Below, piece after piece: positions 62,911 through 64,000 of a stretch of 64,000 nucleotides of DNA. This DNA is from Amycolatopsis marina (lineage in GTDB: Bacteria > Actinomycetota > Actinomycetes > Mycobacteriales > Pseudonocardiaceae): assembly GCF_900111885.1 (NCBI RefSeq), contig NZ_FOKG01000011.1, positions 125,650 to 189,649 of the forward strand. The letters are read 5' to 3'. Under the pieces are notes generated by a model. It worked only from the letters and a program-made list of their open reading frames with translations, did not search any database and had not been told where the DNA came from. A program made the translations under genes and the position numbers. Every line of letters begins with the position of its first letter. Position 1 is the first letter of the stretch.

Positions 62911-64000
62911 ATGACACCTTGCGGAAACGATGGCGGCCCGGACGAACTGCTCGAACACGTGGACGTGCTGATCGTCGGAGCCGGCCTGTCCGGCATCGGC
63001 GCGGCCTGCCAGCTCCGTCGTGACCGGCCCGGCTCCACCCTCGCGATCCTGGAGGCCCGGGACACGATCGGTGGCACCTGGGACCTCTTCCGCTATCCCG
63101 GTATCCGTTCCGACTCCGACATGTTCACCCTCGGCTACCGGTTCAAGCCCTGGACCGACCAGAAGGCCATCGCGGACGGCCCCGCGATCCTGAGCTACGT
63201 GCACGAGACCGCGCGGGAGTACGGCGTCGACTCGCTCGTCCGGTTCCACCACCGCGTCGTGCACGCCGACTACGCCAGCGACGAGCGCCGGTGGACCGTT
63301 ACCGTCGAGCGGACCGACACCGGCGAAACGATCACCCTGACCTGCGGGTTCCTGTACTGCTGCAGCGGCTACTACCGCTACGACGAGGGATACACCCCGG
63401 ACATCCCCGGTCTGGACCGGTTCGCGGGGACGGTCGTGCATCCCCAGCACTGGCCCGAGGACCTGGACTACGCGGACAAGCGCGTCGTGGTCATCGGCAG
63501 CGGTGCGACGGCAGTGACCCTGGTGCCCGCCATGGCGCCGGACGCGGAGCACGTGACCATGCTGCAGCGGTCGCCGAGCTACATCATCGCCCAGCCGGGC
63601 GTCGACGTCGTGGCGAACTTCTTCCGGAAGGTCCTGCCGTCCCCGCTCGCGTACCGGCTCTCCCGGTGGAAGAACGTGCTGACCCAGACCGCCGTGTTCC
63701 AGCTGAGCAAGGCTCGTCCCGGCCTGGTCAAGTCACTGCTGCGCAGGCTCGCCATCGCGCAGCTGCCCAAGGACTATCCCGTCGACGTCCACTTCAGGCC
63801 GAAGTACAACCCCTGGGACCAACGACTGTGTCTGGTGCCCGACGGTGATCTGTTCAGGGCCATCCGCCGTGGTGCGGCATCGATCGTGACCGACCACATC
63901 GACACGGTCACCGAGTCCGGCATCCGGCTCCGCTCCGGCGACCAGCTCGATGCCGACGTGCTCATCACCGCCACCGGGCTGAACCTGCTCGTCTTCGGCG
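62911..64000 (+). CDS. ethA: EthA-like FAD-dependent Baeyer-Villiger monooxygenase (partial)
   Basis: The first 363 codons of a flavin monooxygenase, cut by the window end. FAD-binding VDVLIVGAGLSGIGAACQL is followed by IGGTWDLFRYPGIRSDSDMFTLGYRF, the Baeyer-Villiger type I fingerprint region near FAGTVVHPQHWPEDLDYADKR and the NADPH-binding VVVIGSGATAVTLVPA. YNPWDQRLCLVPDGDLFRAI is characteristic of EthA, which oxidises ketones and activates thioamide prodrugs in mycobacteria. GGAGG is 7 bases before the ATG. In mycobacteria a divergent TetR gene, ethR, adjoins ethA; here the upstream neighbour is instead the same-strand SARP gene. Confidence 0.9.
   Translation, partial: MTPCGNDGGPDELLEHVDVLIVGAGLSGIGAACQLRRDRPGSTLAILEARDTIGGTWDLFRYPGIRSDSDMFTLGYRFKPWTDQKAIADGPAILSYVHETAREYGVDSLVRFHHRVVHADYASDERRWTVTVERTDTGETITLTCGFLYCCSGYYRYDEGYTPDIPGLDRFAGTVVHPQHWPEDLDYADKRVVVIGSGATAVTLVPAMAPDAEHVTMLQRSPSYIIAQPGVDVVANFFRKVLPSPLAYRLSRWKNVLTQTAVFQLSKARPGLVKSLLRRLAIAQLPKDYPVDVHFRPKYNPWDQRLCLVPDGDLFRAIRRGAASIVTDHIDTVTESGIRLRSGDQLDADVLITATGLNLLVFG

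Overview
The window is high-GC, dense, actinomycete DNA. Codon usage is strongly GC-biased at third positions, GTG starts are common, and several starts look leaderless. SARP/AfsR regulators, a mycothiol-type DsbA-like nitroreductase homologue, an EthA-like monooxygenase and a large secondary-metabolite cluster fit a Pseudonocardiaceae-like organism such as Amycolatopsis. The family-level guess is inference; no rRNA or tRNA gene was seen.

Layout. 1-11.9 kb: an MpaB/Lcp-like oxygenase coupled to a Pro-rich secreted protein, a DUF4239 membrane protein, a secreted C69-type peptidase, a divergent DUF5997/LysR-substrate-domain pair, an AraC-VOC-UvrA-like set that looks like a drug-protection cassette, a divergent TetR/hydrolase pair with a dyad operator, and a DsbA-like and an NTF2-like protein. 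12.2-16.7 kb: an aliphatic amidase locus (divergent MarR; AmiC-like sensor, AmiS channel, AmiE amidase, AmiB-like AAA+ ATPase). 16.8-30.5 kb: secreted peptidases (M14, M23, C39), a broken aarF, a large SARP with heptamer repeats between it and a hydrolase gene, a 54-aa membrane protein sharing a 17-bp divergent promoter region with a permuted-papain-like protein, a TrmB/LuxR regulator, an ArsR-SRPBCC pair, a lipase and a TetR.

30.5-56.1 kb (minus strand): one apparent operon of nine genes, most overlapping by 4 bases, for a hybrid NRPS-PKS assembly line. In transcription order: leader ORF; A-PCP-KS (AT missing); type II thioesterase; A-PCP-C-PCP; KS-AT-KR-DH-ACP; C-A-PCP (Asn-like code); C-A-PCP-TE fused to an MFS transporter (Ser code, Cys in place of the TE serine); two tandem paralogous ATP-grasp ligases; a SyrP/TauD-type dioxygenase. 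I do not recognise this combination as a known pathway, and it is the main candidate for an undescribed system. A reasonable model is a short hybrid lipo- or keto-peptide containing Asn and Ser, beta-hydroxylated by the dioxygenase, released by a cysteine TE (which could allow beta-lactone or macrolactone formation), extended or capped by the ATP-grasp ligases and exported by the fused MFS domain.

56.6-64 kb: an SDR oxidoreductase, an intact AarF/UbiB-type kinase with a strong terminator hairpin, a second SARP/AfsR-like regulator preceded by paired 11-bp-spaced repeats, and the start of an EthA-like Baeyer-Villiger monooxygenase that runs off the window. Functional calls come from reading motifs and family memory; no database search was run.
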